From Gnetum montanum (Eukaryota > Streptophyta > Gnetopsida > Gnetales > Gnetaceae): a DNA stretch of 64,000 nucleotides. Made by a program: the position numbers and the translations under genes. How positions within the stretch are numbered: position 1 is the first letter of the stretch; the number at the start of each line of letters is the position of its first letter. The notes under the pieces are model-generated. The model was not told the DNA's origin. It saw only the letters and a program-made list of their open reading frames with translations, and searched no databases. This document shows positions 1 through 12,589 of this stretch, piece after piece. Location: the NCBI GenBank assembly GCA_015680685.1, contig MNCI01003750.1, forward strand, positions 118,278 through 182,277, written 5' to 3'.

Positions 1-1190
1 GTATAAGAAGTTTCATTTTGTAAACTAATTTTGAAAATACCATTTGTTAATGTACCATTTCCAATAAGTTCATATCTATAATCTAAACTAAATATAATGT
101 CTAAAAAATTAAAATAAAATCCCAATGATAGAAGTCTTGAAACAAAAACTAAATTCCTTGAAAAATTTGGAATATAAAATGTCTTTTCCAACTCTAAAAC
201 AAAAAAACTACTTAAAACTAATTGCATGTTCTAATTGCCTCCACATGTGAGTGCATCTTGATGCCTGAATAGATGCACAACTCACTTTCCACTAGCCTCC
301 TTGGGATTTGCACCCCCTACAAGGAATTAGTAACATGGATTGTAGAACCAGAGTCAATCAACCGCGTGTTATGGCCAACATCAACCATATTAGATTCAAA
401 ACAAAAAAGTGAGAATTAAGTACCTTTCTTTTCAAGCCATTTTTGACATTTAGGAAAATCCTTCTTTATATGCCCTTTCTTCTTGCAAAAAAAGCATCTA
501 AATTCCTTCTTAATATCAGCTTGTGCAAGCAATTTACCCTTCCACTTATTTTTGGATTGCCCCTTATTCTTTCCTTATGTAACCATATGCACACTCTCTC
601 ATGCTTCCATAGAAAGTCTACCCTCTTCTTGTACACACATGGTCACTAGTTCATTAATTGACCATTTTTTTTCTATGTGTGTTATAAGAAACCATAAAGG
701 GTCCATATAATTGTGAGAGCGTGTTCAAGATGTAGTGCACAAGAAAAGACTTTGACATCTCAACCTTAAGTGTTTTCAATTAAGTTGTTATATCCCTCAT
801 TTACATGATGTGCTAATGCACACCACGGATTCTGGTGAGCTTCGTGGATGAAAATTTCATTATTAAGATGTTAGTCAAAGCTTTGTCTCATGACTCAAAT
901 TATTCATCAATTTCCTTCATCAAAGCTTGCACATTATCATACTATTCCAATGAACCAAGAATATTAGCCGAGATCTTGATCTTTATGAACATGACACAAA
1001 GGCAATTAGATCATTTACATTTTTCATAAGAACCAGCAACATTTGGTTGGATGATTCCCATAACAATAGGTGGTTCATCTATACAGATAGCATAGTTAAT
1101 GTCCATCTAGCTTAAATGAAGGGGAATCCTCTCCTTCCACACTTTATAATTATCACCCTTTAATTTAAGAATGTCACATTTAAAATCATA
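1..1190 (-). pseudogene. Ty1/copia retrotransposon gag-protease fragment (decayed)
   Basis: Read on the minus strand, 1,190 to 430 translates to a copia Gag. It has an N-terminal stretch resembling the usual ILKLKGDNYKVWKERI start, then a UBN2-type region with LKTLKVEMS near 760, then a CCHC knuckle near 490 (CFFCKKKGHIKKDF) whose last Cys is replaced by Phe. Around 340-370 the protease motif reads DSGSTIH, close to the copia DSG[AS]-T-H form. Several in-frame stops and frame changes mean it is dead. Gag would package element RNA and the protease would process Gag-Pol. The pol part lies beyond the left edge of the window. Confidence 0.75.
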
Positions 1191-2310
1191 GTAGTTCATA
1201 GGTTGTATAACTACATAAATTAAAACATGCTTATGTCACTAAATTTAAGGTTAAACTACTATATGATATGTTTACCAATGTAAATCATGCAAAAATATGA
1301 ATCAAATGACATAAAATTGGTTTTGGGCTAAATTTTAATTCAAATAGATTCATATATCCTTATGATGAAACTATTAAATTACCTCCCTTTTCTTAATCCT
1401 TTTGGGCAAAATAAGAAAAATAATTTAATACATCATCCTAATTAATTATATTAAATANACTAATTATACAAAATTATATAGATCACTAATCATAATTTTT
1501 ATGCAACAAAACTATGCATATATCAATATGTCACTTTATAGATATATACAAAAAATATGCATAAAATTAATTGTTTCTAAAACAAATCATCAAATTCTAA
1601 TATTTCTTAAAAAATATGGTAATAAACATCAGTTATTTTAGAAATATTAATAATAAGAGACTTTATTTTCATACCAGAACACAAATGTGGCTATCAATAT
1701 AAAGGCTATGTGATGGAGCTATCCTATTAGAAAATATAGACAATAATGTAGGAGCTATACTAGGAATATTGGCTGTAGAGAGCCCATGTAGGGAACATAG
1801 AGGCTACTCTACACATGTCTTAGCCTTATCGGCTGCTGTTCCAAAGCATGGGGTCCATCCTTGTTGGTGGGGCACTTTTTGCCACATGGCCTAGGGACCT
1901 TTCTTAGATAATCTTTCAAGGATAGAGGCCAAAGCACCTCACTACCCACTCCCTCTTGTTTGGATTCTCCATCCCATAAAATTTTTCGACAGTGTTTTCA
2001 AAGTGAAAAAAGCAAAAAACGCAGAGGAGATAAAAATACCCAACTATCTAGAATACTATAAACTCCAAGCCAGGCACCACTCCATAAGCCACGTATCTAT
2101 TTTAAAACATTTATTAATTTTTTTGCACACAACAAATTCAACTCAAGCACCATACATAATTCCACAATAAACATTTTTTTGTTAATAACCAAATTAACTC
2201 AAATTTGGCCCAATTTGACACCATTAATAGATGAAAAATCTACCCTTATTTGACACCATTATAAGAGTAGCAAAACACATACCGTTAAGCATTAAGATAG
2301 AGATCAAACT
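1191..2310 (-). other. Long leader between copia primer site and gag, content not recognised
   Basis: A copia leader is usually far shorter than the roughly 1.1 kb seen here. I see no coding domain in it. It most likely contains a secondary insertion, but I could not find its ends. Inference only. Confidence 0.3.
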
Positions 2311-2327
2311 TGGCTTCGATACCAAAT
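2311..2327 (-). other. Copia primer binding site and inner LTR edge
   Basis: On the minus strand an LTR-like end (CCAACA) is followed directly by TTTGGTATCGAAGCC, which closely resembles the usual site for initiator tRNA-Met (TGGTATCAGAGC) in plant copia elements. It has the right order and strand for the Gag at 430-1,190. The LTR should run rightward from 2,327; I could not fix its outer end. Confidence 0.6.
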
Positions 2328-2654
2328 GTTGGAAAAAAATCTGTAGAAAACATTGGCCAAATGGCATAATAACTAAATTGCACAAAGAATTAAAGATGCG
2401 GAAATAAATCAAAACTAACCTCCAGCCATTGATGCCTTTGTGTGAACTTGTTGCGGTGAGTGTTTTGATTCTTTTATCACACCAACACTCAACAACAATG
2501 GTGTACATAGACTCTGAGTGTTTGTGATAGGGATCAAAACTATAACACTACCATGATTTCTTCTAATGTCTTTGTTCTCCCATCAAGAACATTTTATTGG
2601 CTAGAAAAATTTACCAAACTTTCAGTTTAAATGGAAAATATGATACCACTCTTG

Positions 2655-2790
2655 TGGTAACCGTTACAACCATTGATTTTTCTGTAACAGTCACTTTTAT
2701 GGAACTGATACAAACCATTGGTTTTCCCATAATGGTTACATTTTTGGAACCATTACAAATTGTTAGTTTTCCCATAAAAGAATACATAAA
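2655..2790. repeat. Short degenerate tandem repeat, unit about 50 bp
   Basis: About two and a half copies of a unit built on CCATTG-TTTT-C and GGTTAC-TTT-TGGAAC can be aligned by eye. Short open frames on both strands here are by-products of the repeat. No function seen. Confidence 0.5.
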
Positions 2791-2799
2791 ATTCATGTG

Positions 2800-4520
2800 A
2801 TGGTTAGCCTACTAATTAGTGGGTTGGTCAGGGTGTCTTTCTGGATTAGAAAGCTTGCAGAATTGAACATGATATAACATGTCATTGTTTTGAATGTTTT
2901 ATCTGTTTCTATTGTAGGAATCAGAGAGAAAAAGATTTAACATTAAACTATCAAAGATATAATTAGGTACTGAAGAGATTTATGGTCTTTTAGTTAATGG
3001 AAGATTCTTGAAATTACAATTTGGGTGATTTTCTTTAAGAATTTAGTGTACATGACTCTTTTTTAGTTGACATGATATGTTTATTTATCTACGGGGCATT
3101 GGAGCATTTCCATTGCTTTCTTTTGGTTGCTACTAGAATGAATGATTAGTGGCATAGTTTGGGAAAATTTCAAGATAAATTCCTTAATTTTGAGTAATCT
3201 AATCAATATCATGCATGTTTCATTGGTGGAAATTCCATTTTTATGATTTGATATTCGACATAATTACCTTCACATGTAAGAGGAACCTATTCTAACTTGA
3301 AATATGCCAAAACAACTTTATTCAACCTACTATTCTTTATGGATGTGTTGTATATGATCTTTCTCTATTAAATATTCAAGTTAGGTAGAAGAAATTTTGA
3401 AGTTTTTTCTGCTAGATGAATTTATAGTAAAAAGAGACACAATATGATATTATGCTTCTTAAAGTAGAGATCATTTCCTTAGAGGTTGACACTATTTGTT
3501 AGGTTAGAGCCTACACTTATAATCTTTTTACATCTTTATTGATAAATATTCCAAAAAGTGATGACTGAAATGCATGATAAAGGATGGTTTTATGAGGGAG
3601 TTCCATGACTTAATAAATGGAATATTCAAGAGTACATTATTTATTTTAATCCTTACCAAGTTTGCAATTTGGTCAAACAAGTAAAATTTCAAAAACTTTA
3701 GGAAAATGTAAAAGGAAAAAAGCATTTTTATTTGAATAGTATTAGAGAGATCTCAATTTAAAGGCAAACTATTTATCTTCATAATTTATAATGGATTATT
3801 AGTAAAGCATGAATAGGATCCCATCATATTAAAGTTAGAATGAATAAATAGCTCAAAATTCCTTATGAAGAATAAATATGTTGATGTATAAATTCACTAT
3901 CTTTTACCTACTATTATGNATAGGATATTATAAGAAAATGTGGTATTTATCTTTAATTTTATTTGTAAAACTGAAACTAAAATTGAAGCTTTATTCCATC
4001 CAAAGACACATAAGACCTTTTAGATAGATATTACATTTTCATGATAAATAAAAATACACTCTATAAATTCACCAATAATTGATAGGAGCAACAGAAACAA
4101 ATCATATAAGCTTTTTATTGCAACATTATGATGTTGTCTTAAATAGGTAGTCACACTACAAAAGAAAAAAAAAAGGAATGTGAAACTCATTCTTAAAGGT
4201 ACAACCCCAAGATGTGCTCTTCATAAGGGAGTTGAATTCATCTCCCATTTTCAATTCTAACATGATGCAAACTTAAATGAAGCTTATGANGTTCAGTAGT
4301 TCTAGAGAGTCTATGGACTTAATAAAATCTTAGTTTCAATTTCATGAAGGTTTGACATCATTGTAAATTTGTAATGTCTTGGGGATGTTTGGACAATTTA
4401 AGATGATAGTTATTAATGTACAATACCAAGATACTTACAATTTTTTATTTGGCCACTTTGCTCAAACATGTCTAGGTTGCTTAGAAAATCTTAGGGTCAA
4501 AATCTCAAGACTAGGATGGT
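2800..4520. other. AT-rich stretch with no recognisable gene
   Basis: I find no domain, RNA gene or clear transposon end. The few open frames are short and have no family resemblance. Probably decayed repeat DNA. Confidence 0.4.
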
Positions 4521-4529
4521 ATTAAAACT

Positions 4530-5810
4530 ATTGATGTAATAATAAATTCACAATAAACTTAAAAACTTATGAAAAAATAAGGTACAACTCTAAAAAAACC
4601 TTCACTATCAATGACAAAACTTTAAAGGCAACAATGAAGTAGAATATAATACTCTAATATCTAGACGAGCACCAATTAGCAAAGTAAGATGAAATAATGT
4701 AGAGATTGAACATAGAATATGCCAACTATATTTACAAGTAGTAGCAAATCAACAATATAAATGTTGTCAAATAAATTTCTTGGAAAGAAAATAGAAAATC
4801 TCTCATCAGTCTTTATATGAGCTAACCAAGCTACTAGTATTGATTTTAGAAAATTATAAAAAAAAATATTCAAGTTACATGAAAATTGGACATATCTTTT
4901 GTCTTTAGAATTCATTATGACTAATGATTGAAAGGATTTCTATCCAATTAAAAACAAACATAACAATTACAATATTTAGAGACAATTCAAAAATATATTT
5001 TTTAAATAATTCTACAAGCTATAATGCTATATGGATGTATGATGTGAAGCCAAGATCAAGAATCATGGAGGAAAATTGAAAAACATAAAAAATATTCTTA
5101 TTGGATGAATTAAAAGTTAAGAAATCATATCCTATTTGCAATAATTTTATTAGAAGCTAATTTTGTTACCATTGGAACCTAAAGCAATATATTAGTTCTT
5201 AACATTCTTCTTAAGATATAAAAATAATAATAATACCTTTGGAGAGATCATCCAAAAATCTCAACAATAGCAGTAGTTTCATAAAGGACAATTGTTGCTA
5301 TGAAAATAGGGTATTGATAATATTGATGGAAGCTTAAATTTACAATAAGCTTGGAAACTTGTTATAGAGAAAGTTCTATAGAGATGGAAAAATAAAGCAC
5401 AATTACAAAAAAAAAAAAACCTTTAATTTTACTCACAAGTTATTAAAAGTGACAAGCATGATGAAATAAAATATATACATGCAACAATTTCAATATCCAT
5501 GAAAGCACTAATTAGCAAAGTAAGAATAAGCTCACACCATCTTCGAGCTAAAACTACAAGATGGAACAACAAACAACACAAAGATAAAATATGTCAATTG
5601 TATTTATTGTAAGTGATAGAAGATGAGCAAAATGTATTAATAGAATGTTGTGTGACATATTTCTTCAAAAGAAAATGACAAACCTCTAATAAGCCTTTGT
5701 ATGAGTTATTCATTCTACTAATGCTTAATATAAGAAATTATAGAGAAGATATGTTTAAGTTACATGAATATTGGATACATTTATTGTAATTAGGATTTAT
5801 TGTTATTAAA
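4530..5810. repeat. Two diverged direct copies of a roughly 0.4-0.5-kb unit
   Basis: 4,530-4,920 and 5,310-5,810 share a common order of landmarks: an A-rich run, then AATTAGCAAAGTAAGA, then AATATGYCAA-TGTATTTA-type words, then CTTTRTATGAG, then AAGTTACATGAA and TTGGA. The copies are heavily diverged. No protein domain is recognised, so this may be remains of a duplicated transposon part. Confidence 0.5.
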
Positions 5811-5828
5811 ATATTTTACACAAGTTCA

Positions 5829-5935
5829 TTTGTCTAACAAATCCTTTAGGTCTACATAGATGTAATAAAATATTAGTATCATTATCAACAATGTATTTTT
5901 CATAAGCTAATTTGTCTAACAAATCCTTTGGATCT
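5829..5935. repeat. Pair of 25-bp direct repeats 82 bp apart
   Basis: TTTGTCTAACAAATCCTTT occurs at 5,829 and again at 5,911 with near-identical flanks. The region 5,940-6,790 beyond it holds nothing I recognise. Confidence 0.5.
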
Positions 5936-6799
5936 GTGTGTAAAGTTTTGGTTTTCCATTCTATTTTAGATTTCCATTTTGAACTTTAAGTATAATTTTA
6001 AACATTTTACAAAAAAATAAAACATAAAAAACACACCTTCTTTATGATAACATATTAAATGCTCTTAAATCATTAAGTCATAAGATATTAATATTTGGAA
6101 CATTTTTAGAGGTATTTCGTTGAGGATGACACTTACATATAGAAAACATTGCTAGTATATTACAATATAATACGTTATTTAATTCCTAATTAATGATATT
6201 TAAATTAAAATTTTTTATTATGCTCATGTCTAGACAACCAATAGTTATTGTATGCACTTGAGTTATAGCTTTTATCTTTTACACATTGCTTGCATATTTT
6301 AGTATAACTTGTTAGGGTTACTATGATGAGGTGAAGGTGTGTGTTGTACTCCAAAAATAAAATTATATTAAAAATATAAATAAAGTACATCATCATACAA
6401 AGTATACAACATATCCATTTAATAATAAAGAAGCTTCAAAAACAATAATGAAAAGCTAAGGCTCAATGGTTTTGAGATGCCTTTGCAAGTTTTTGTCCTT
6501 ACAATCATATCTAGTTTTAAAAGGTTTCTAATCTATAAGGAAATAATAAAAGCTTCTAAATGGGTGAATGATGAAGAACTTTCATAATATATAAATTTAC
6601 AATATGATAACCATACACTAATAAAAACACTTTTCCTAAATTACTTATTATATCTTGATTTAATAAATCAATAAGGCATATCTTACTTGTGGTTTGTAAC
6701 TCACAATCTTGATCCTAGGTGATATGTATGCTAAAAAATATAATAAATCATCATATAATCCTTTTCCTCCCTTTATGGGTTTTTCCCTCTTCTTCCTCC

Positions 6800-6885
6800 A
6801 TCCCACCTCATCTAGAGTGATGGTAAGGTGTTTTTTTCTCAAGTCAAAGACCTAGGTTTGAGCTTGGACAAATCCACTCGAAGAG
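6800..6885 (+). repeat. Possible tRNA-derived SINE head
   Basis: A box-A-like stretch (AGAGTGATGGTAAGG, near 6,813) is followed about 35 bp later by a box-B-like stretch (GGTTTGAGC, near 6,854), as in pol III promoters of plant SINEs. No cloverleaf forms and no SINE 3' end was located, so the call is weak. Confidence 0.3.
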
Positions 6886-7099
6886 GTTAGGCTTTCAATC
6901 ATCTACCAAACCTTCTGAGACCCCACTTAGAGGGATGAGTACTATGGCTTTGAATGATGTTCATCCTTATGATGAGAAAGAAATTAAGCCTTGTCAAAAT
7001 AAAATTTTGACTATATTTTATCCTTTTCTTTCTTGTTTTGCATCTATAAGCCAAGTGTTTAAAATTTTATCAATTTTGAGGGTTTTTTGCAGAGATATT

Positions 7100-7560
7100 T
7101 TGGAAAAAAATTTTGTGTGAGAAATGATTTGAAGATGGAAAATACTAATATCTTTGAAACTATAAAAACTATGAAGGATTCTAAAGCTTTTCATTTTCTT
7201 TTACTTAATGATTTATATGAATCTTTATCAAAATATATCACTTTTTAATGTATCTTTTTGCAAATTATTGGATTTAATTACCAAAATAAGGGTTTTACAC
7301 TCATGATCTAGGCTATCCTTGAACATTATGGATTTATTACTTTACATACTTACTATTTTTCTAAATCATTTTTGCTTGTTGAACTAGCCAATTCTGAAAT
7401 GGTTGAGAAATTCTTGGATCTTAAACTTTTTGTGGATCAGTGTAATGGTTTTATTGCTCAAGAATGGAAAGTGAAATTTGATCTAAATTCTTCTAATTAT
7501 TCTAAGGTTCATTGTTAGATCAAATTAAAAAATCTTCATCTTAGTTTTTTAAAGTGCTAA
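7100..7560 (+). pseudogene. LINE ORF1 fragment (DUF4283-like domain)
   Basis: A frame from about 7,310 reads a conserved-looking block ending EWKVKFDLNSSNYSKVHC-stop-IKLKNLHLSF. This matches the layout of the DUF4283 domain of plant L1 ORF1 proteins, where a W-x-P-x-F segment is followed by a V-W-I-R-L-P-N-L-P segment. ORF1 binds LINE RNA. Stops interrupt it, and the coding match ends just before the MITE and Helitron insertions; the LINE resumes near 13,450. Joining the pieces into one LINE is inference. Confidence 0.45.
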
Positions 7561-7756
7561 AAGAGAAATTGTTAATAGCATTTATACAATCCTCAAAATA
7601 AAGTTAAATACAATACTAGATTGTGTGGAACATACACATTACTTTGTTGAGATTAATTTATAATTAAGAAAGACAAAATTAAAACTCAGGGCATGTATTG
7701 AGTATTCTTCTTAGAAAGTTACATATTATAAATTATGAGGATGCTGCAGCTACTAT

Positions 7757-8198
7757 CACTAGCTTAGATATATATGTATATATATTGGCCAAGATGATTT
7801 TAAAAAAATGATATTAACGAAGCCCAACTACTAGACGAGGTAACAAGATAATTAAAAATGAAATCACTCATCCCTCCTCTGTTTCTCTACCACTTACCCA
7901 ATTTAGTTTTACCCTCTCAGTCAAATTTGCTCTTTCTTTGTTTGTTCATGGCGTTTTTGAGAAATAAATCTCTTGCATAAATAATGCTCAAAAACACCAT
8001 GAACAAACAAAGAAAGAGCCAACTTGACCAAGAGGGTAAAACTAAATTGGGTAAGTAGTAGAGAAACAGGGGAGGGATGAGTAATTCCGTTTTTAGTTAT
8101 CTTCTTACCTCGTCCAGTAGTCAAGTTTCGTTAACATCATTTTTCTTTTAAAATCATCTTGGCCAATTTATATATATATATATATATCTAAGCTAGTG
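7757..8198. mobile_element. Foldback MITE, 442 bp, two ~207-bp inverted arms
   Basis: 7,757-7,963 and 7,992-8,198 are near-perfect inverted copies starting CACTAGCTTAGATATATA. Each arm holds a (TA)n tract, CATCATTTTT-type words and a GTTTGTTCATGG block. A loop of about 28 bp separates the arms. There is no coding capacity, so mobilisation would need a transposase from elsewhere. I could not identify a target duplication, so the superfamily is undecided. Confidence 0.8.
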
Positions 8199-8299
8199 GA
8201 GTGCTTTCGCGGCCTATGAGTAGAATTTAATTATTTTTTTATTTTTTAAGTTATCCTCACTATTTGCATTCCAAATAATATATACTGGTAAACATAAAT

Positions 8300-9045
8300 T
8301 GGTTAAAATAAAAGTTTATATATTTCGTATATGTTGATGAAGGAATACATTGCACAATTATTGCAATAAACATTACAGAGTTGTATAATAGGATTGAGCA
8401 AAAGGCAAAGTACAATGATAAGTGTGAACTCAATATGCCTAATTCTCCAACTGAGCAAAATGAACTTCTTATGCAATTCTACTTTAGAGATGTTTAGCAT
8501 TTGAGATCTTTCTGTATCTTTGCACATGAAAAGGAGGATGAATCTTTAAAGAATCAACGGTTTTGACTCCAGATAATGCAAAAAATGTTAATATTAGCCT
8601 TATTTAGTGTCATTCCTTAAGATTTATGAATAGTCATGGCCCATGCCAACCATAATGGTGACTGACGAGATGCTCCTCGGACCATAGGTATAATTGGCAC
8701 ATGATGGGGATTACCATTATCAAAGGCACGTCCAATGTAGGAGTCAAAATCAACAATAACGTATAATGGTAATGCAAGTGGCTATTTACCTTAAAGATAC
8801 ATAATATTGTGAATCATGCCAAGTGCACCATTCACCAATCCTGCTTCAGACCAGAGGTTAATTATAAGCATTACCCTTGCACCTTCACATATACGCAGAG
8901 ATTGCATTACTTGTTGCAGTAGATAGTTGTTGCACTACTTGTTGCAATAGATGGTTGTTGTTGCTGATCTTGAAGAGAGTGTTCTTCAACTTCTCTATTT
9001 GGACTAATAGCAGCAAGATCCATGTTTCTAAAAATTCATGAATTC
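8300..9045 (-). pseudogene. Helitron deletion derivative: Rep/helicase N-terminus joined to PIF1-type C-terminus
   Basis: Read on the minus strand, 9,020 starts MDLAAISPNREVEEHSL, the same leader peptide as the Helitron at 12,282. After about 45 codons it runs straight into a PIF1-like helicase C-terminus: GARVMLIINLWSEAGLVNGA at about 8,880, then VDFDSYIG, then LAWAMTIHKS at about 8,640, and a tail near 8,550-8,430 resembling the SLSRV-to-C-terminal part of Helitron helicases. The Rep domain and the helicase N-terminal motor are absent. Helitron Rep/helicase protein drives rolling-circle transposition; this copy cannot. Its upstream side carries the same tandem-repeat leader as the other copy. 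Confidence 0.7.
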
Positions 9046-9239
9046 AAATATTGCACCTCTTAATCCTGTAACATGATGTCTAAGTTCAATATTTTTAAAT
9101 ACTGCATCACACTATAACCGTTGCCATGATCGTAACCGTCACTATAACCATAATCATCACCGTTTATAATAATAATAAATATTCATTATTACTATAATCA
9201 TGACCATCACTATTGATAATAATAATAAATATTCATTAT

Positions 9240-9510
9240 TACCCCCGTTGGTCCCTACACGTGAGGGAATATGAAGAGATGAACGGGGAGCCCAAGGGTT
9301 AGGGGGCATCAATTGAACAAAGATTCAACTCCCTTGCAATGATTCTTTAGCTCCCTTACATGTGGTGTGTGCATGTGAAGAAATACAAAGAGACAAATGG
9401 GAAGCTCAAGGATTAAGGGACATTAATCGAGTAAAGATTCAACTCTCTACACTAATTCTTTAGCTCCCATGCATGTGGCGCATGTGCGTGAGGGAATACG
9501 AAGAGATCAA
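9240..9510. repeat. Tandem repeat block A, unit about 114 bp
   Basis: Two copies of a unit containing GGGAGCCCAAGGGTT, a CATCAATTGAA segment, CTCCC-GCA-TGA-TCTTTAGCTCCC, and GTGNRTGTGCATGTGA. The same unit forms block B at 12,590-13,230. It lies just upstream (minus-strand sense) of a Helitron leader peptide. Confidence 0.75.
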
Positions 9511-9706
9511 ACTAAATTGGCACTGCAACATATATTTGTAATGCATATTCATTCGTGAAGATATAAAAAATCACGTTACAAATGCATAAATAATGCTATT
9601 ATTATATCACGGGCTTTTGTATATTGACATTATTGTTACAATGAACAAGATATGAATGATGCTAACACCTCATTCATAATTATTATATTATAATTATTGT
9701 AGAATC

Positions 9707-9733
9707 NNNNNNNNNNNNNNNNNNNNNNNNNNN
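9707..9733. other. Assembly gap, 27 N
   Basis: A run of N. The true length is unknown. Confidence 0.99.
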
Positions 9734-10980
9734 ATTTATGTTTATGATTATAAATATATCATAATATATAACTGAGATTATAAATAACCGAGATAAATAT
9801 AATCATTGGCTCTCTTGCATGACTCTTTGGCTAGGGGAGATTTATAAATAATTGGTTATTTATGATTATGGCTAGATATGTGCGTCGATGGAGAGCTCAT
9901 CGTTGTTTTCCTCAGCATTGGCTAGGATCATCATAGCATGATCTTGCCAAAGATCTTCCCAGGGTCTAGGCTGTTAGAGGTGCAAAAATTCTCATTTTTA
10001 AAATTTACCAGGTTGACAACCATATTATCCATTAGATTCCATCAATCAAAGAATATGTACATAAAGAAAAGGTCTCATTGCATGCGAGAAGGTAAGAAGA
10101 AATTATCAAATTTTAACTCTTTAAGTCCCAATAAGCAAAAAAAATTGTTTAAATTATGACCAAAGTTAGGTTGACATCTCAAATTGGTTAATAATTTCCA
10201 TGTGCTAGCAAAAATGCTAATGTTGTTGCATTTTATTAAAATTCATATTGCAAATGAAAAAGTAGCTACAATCATAATAACTAAACACATCTACTCCATG
10301 GTAACTGGTAAATTTCAAAGCACAACCATAGAAATGATAAAACCTACACAAAATATACAAAGAGATAAAGAAAACATAAACTTACAAATGTTCCTTTACA
10401 TTGAAAAAAGGTGTAGAAAAAGAAGATTACTCAAAATAATAGCAGAAAATTACAATTTTAGAATTCCCTACCACTCCAGAAAGCATTGAAAAAAGAACAG
10501 AACCAAACTTTGGAATGTTTTTACATTGGGAATGTAAATGTATAGGAAAGCATGCTAAGTACTAATGACAAAAGAGCTCAACTTGAAGTGAAACTATGAA
10601 AATTGCACAAAATCATGAAAATGTAATGTTCAACATGTTACAATTCACTATAAAAAATTAACAAAAACACACATAAAAAATTAACCAAACAGATGATGTG
10701 CAACTGATTTATTTTCACAATAATGAGTTTTGTTGACCCATTATTTCTCAACCATTGATTCCAAAACGTTGTGCAACTGATGATGTGTGATTGATAATGT
10801 TTTCATCATCTGTCTGAAGCAAAGGACCTTGAAATTGCAATCTCATTTATCCATCCTTTTTCGACAATGGAATATATGAAATGCTATGGAAGATATTAAC
10901 ATCACCGATATCAGCAACATCATCTAATGTATACATATCGATCTTAACATCTCGATAGTATGGATCATTTTCCTTCTTAA
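9734..10980. other. Stretch between the two Helitron units, unrecognised
   Basis: Two adjacent open frames on the plus strand (9,938-10,159 and 10,184-10,489) are rich in Lys and Ile and match no family I know. They are probably chance frames in AT-rich DNA. No RNA gene or transposon end was found. Confidence 0.35.
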
Positions 10981-10983
10981 AAA

Positions 10984-12282
10984 TCAAAGCTTCATAAACT
11001 TGTCTCTAGTTACAATGAAATTATACTTGGTGCCCATTTGATATACTCTTCTCAATATCAAGAAAGGGATGTCTTTAATTCTAAGAGGAAGTCTTTTAGT
11101 AATCTGTGTGACATCCTGAGCAAAGCTAATTGTGTGACCTTTATACTTGAATTGTTCACCAACTACATGTGTAACTTTTAAAATGGGATTGATTTTAACA
11201 ATTAGCATTCCTTTAACCTCAGTTAAACAGCCTATGATAGGTGGTTGGATACTAGGATCCATGTTATTTTTAACAAAAAATCGTTTGATTTCAAAACCAA
11301 AACTGTCAAAAATATTATGTTTCTTTTCTTTAATGCACTTATTGCATGTGGGTCCTCTACTTCTGGTTGAATCCAATAATATGCTAAGAAAAATTTCGTT
11401 GCATACATTACAAGAACGTGGATTTGCAAAACTTCTAACTGTAGTATTAAAATTATGTATTTCTTGAGCAATTTCTATACTTACCTTTTGCAATCTTGGG
11501 AAAGACTAAATAGGTTCTGAAGAAGGCATTTCCATTGTTGGTGCACTGGCATCATCTGTAGCTACATTTATTCAATGAAATAAATTTTCTTCTTGTTGAT
11601 GTTGCCTCTTTCAGTGCTCACCCTCACTATAATGTAGTTGTTCTTGATCGTCTTGCAATTGTTGTTCTTCTTCCTGTGTAATTTTTGGAACAAATGTTTC
11701 TTGATTAACAAGCACGGATGCATTTCTAATGTCCTACAAAAAATGTTTTAAAATTTAAACTAAAAATTGAATTAAACTATTTACCAACTTGAGTATGGGC
11801 AAACACCAACCTGCATTTCTTCCTGATTATTTACATTATTAGTATCAATAATGTGGATTATTGCATTGGATGAATTTCCAAGTGATGAGAGGGGATTTGA
11901 AGTTAACGTAACCTAAAAAAAATATATGCAATGTAAGTATGTAAATAAAATGAGAAGATTTCCCTATGATAAATATTTGTTTTAAAATATTAAAAAATGC
12001 ATAAATTACATACTCCTGAATTTCGTAGAATTAGTTCTCATTCTTGTTCACGTCGTTTTGCTTCTCATTTTAGAAATCATCTTCTGTCCTCTGTAGTCAT
12101 CAATTCTGGATTTTCAGTTTCTATAATACATGGCCATCCTCTTCTTTGGCCATGCCCACATGCATGCCCACTACCATGACCTCCATAAATTATATTACTT
12201 GTTGTAGTAGATGATTGTTGTTGCTGATCTCGAAGAGAGTGTTCTTCGCCTTCTCTATTGGGATGAATAGCAGCAAGATCCA
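10984..12282 (-). pseudogene. Helitron Rep/helicase 5' part with DUF6570 domain
   Basis: On the minus strand the frame starts MDLAAIHPNREGEEHSL at 12,282, followed by a Gly/His-rich stretch. A probable exon at 11,912-11,813 ends QEEMQ before a GT, and a further exon at about 11,735-10,984 carries a Gln/Glu-rich segment and then a DUF6570-like domain. That domain has a CNVC...CNKC zinc pair at 11,420-11,340, CLTEVKGMLIVKINPI near 11,200, and GHTISFAQDVTQI near 11,120. DUF6570 lies N-terminal to the HUH Rep domain in plant Helitron proteins. Stops occur near 12,075 and near 11,600-11,570, and the HUH and helicase domains are missing downstream, so the copy is dead. Confidence 0.7.
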
Positions 12283-12589
12283 TGTTTGTGAAAATGCACA
12301 AATTCCAATATTGCACCTCTTAATCTTGTAAGACAATGCCCAAGTTCAATATCTATAAATACTGTACCACACCAAAATCGTCATCACCCTAATCGTCACC
12401 ATGATTGTAACCATCACCATTTTTATTAATAATAAATATTCATTAGTGCCCACTATTTATAATAAAAAATATTCATTATTATTGTAATCGTAACTATCAT
12501 CATTTATAATAATAATAACTATTCAATATTACCCATCATTTATAATAATAAATATTCATTGATTACCCACATCGAGGCCTACGTGTGAG

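Noticed and set aside
11147-11467. Plus-strand ORF of 106 codons
   Set aside because: It is the antisense shadow of the DUF6570 domain on the minus strand.
12077-12316. Gly/His-rich ORF as an independent protein
   Set aside because: It is the leader exon of the Helitron protein, as shown by the same MDLAAI start at 9,020.
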